A stretch of DNA of 64,000 bases from NCBI GenBank assembly GCA_963585895.1, contig OY757939.1:59289009-59353008 (forward strand), given 5' to 3'. The notes beneath the pieces were generated by a model. It was given only the letters and a program-made list of their open reading frames with translations. It was not told the DNA's origin and ran no database searches. Both the position numbers and the translations under genes were made by a program. The stretch is from Sepioteuthis lessoniana (lineage: Eukaryota > Mollusca > Cephalopoda > Myopsida > Loliginidae). Of the stretch, positions 63,780 through 64,000 are shown one piece after another (position 1 is the first letter of the stretch; the number at the start of each line of letters is the position of its first letter).

Positions 63780-64000
63780 ATGCCAAACAAAAGATCCATT
63801 GATCCTGAGGGAGACAGTCTCCATGCCAAAGTTGTTGACGTGCTGGAATGCAGTATCCTAGAAAACCAGTTCGAACTCCAGTTACATTGTTACTTTCCCG
63901 ATCGGACAAAGAAAGAGAAAACTATTTATTCTGCCAACTATGAGATAAATAGTATCACTACTAATCTACAAGGGTAGATTTGGTATTGAATAACCTACGA
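63780..64000 (+). repeat. SINE D, diverged, cut by window end
   Basis: gatcctgagggagacagtct head, ccagttcgaactccagttac B box, ataaatagtatcactactaa centre and tggtattgaataacctacga tail start. Confidence 0.65.

Overview
The window looks like intergenic or intronic DNA of an invertebrate animal. It is AT-rich, full of (TA)n, (CT)n, (TG)n, (GATA)n and (TAA)n microsatellites, and packed with SINEs, mariner-type DNA transposons and pieces of non-LTR retrotransposons. I found no exon of a host gene that I can defend, no host tRNA or rRNA gene, and no bacterial feature. The mix (several tRNA-headed SINE families, RTE and Dong/R4-like LINE pieces, deleted mariners, long TA/TG runs) would fit a mollusc, perhaps a cephalopod, or another lophotrochozoan or a chelicerate. 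The host cannot be fixed from the sequence alone.

Repeat families, named here for convenience. SINE A is about 260-290 bp with a tRNA head. SINE B is about 250 bp with a different tRNA head. Family C is about 450-600 bp, built from consecutive hairpins, with an AAACC-rich tail. SINE D has a tRNA head, shares a central domain with A and shares the tail domain with C. SINE E and SINE F have tRNA heads followed by a hammerhead-ribozyme fold. Mariner family 1 (about 0.9 kb) and mariner family 2 (about 0.9-1.0 kb) are both internally deleted, and each family's copies share one deletion junction. There are also a short third mariner relic, RTE-type reverse transcriptase 3' ends, and Dong/R4-like endonuclease 3' ends with (TAA)n tails.

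Layout. 1-2.2 kb: mariner 1, A, C and an 88-bp array. 2.4-6 kb: polypyrimidine tracts. 6.4-10.6 kb: C, B, A, F and mariner 3. 10.9-13.3 kb: two RTE 3' ends, D and E. 14-22 kb: nested B, C, D and mariner 1. 22-29.8 kb: D, A, C, mariner 2 and a foldback with a hammerhead. 30.6-31.2 kb: a 76-bp satellite. 31-43.9 kb: A, C, B, D, an inverted mariner 1 and a GAAA array. 44.3-45.7 kb and 48.1-48.7 kb: Dong-like copies. 48.7-52.2 kb: four tandem arrays. 53.2-55.7 kb: A, mariner 2, mariner 1 tail and C. 57.6-62.7 kb: a cluster of hammerhead-ribozyme elements. 63-64 kb: C and D.

The most interesting content is the set of type I hammerhead-like folds. One with intact core and fully paired stems I and III sits directly behind a tRNA-derived Pol III head (57711-57754). 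Others form an 81-bp tandem array with an inverted copy (57911-58297), sit in two foldback elements (28455-28845 and 58345-59100), and occur as two related minus-strand folds whose stem II sequences differ but still pair (61955-62041 and 62649-62703). They resemble the hammerheads known from Penelope-like elements, animal retrozymes and the schistosome Sm-alpha SINE-like repeat. All family calls come from reading the sequence by eye; no search was run.
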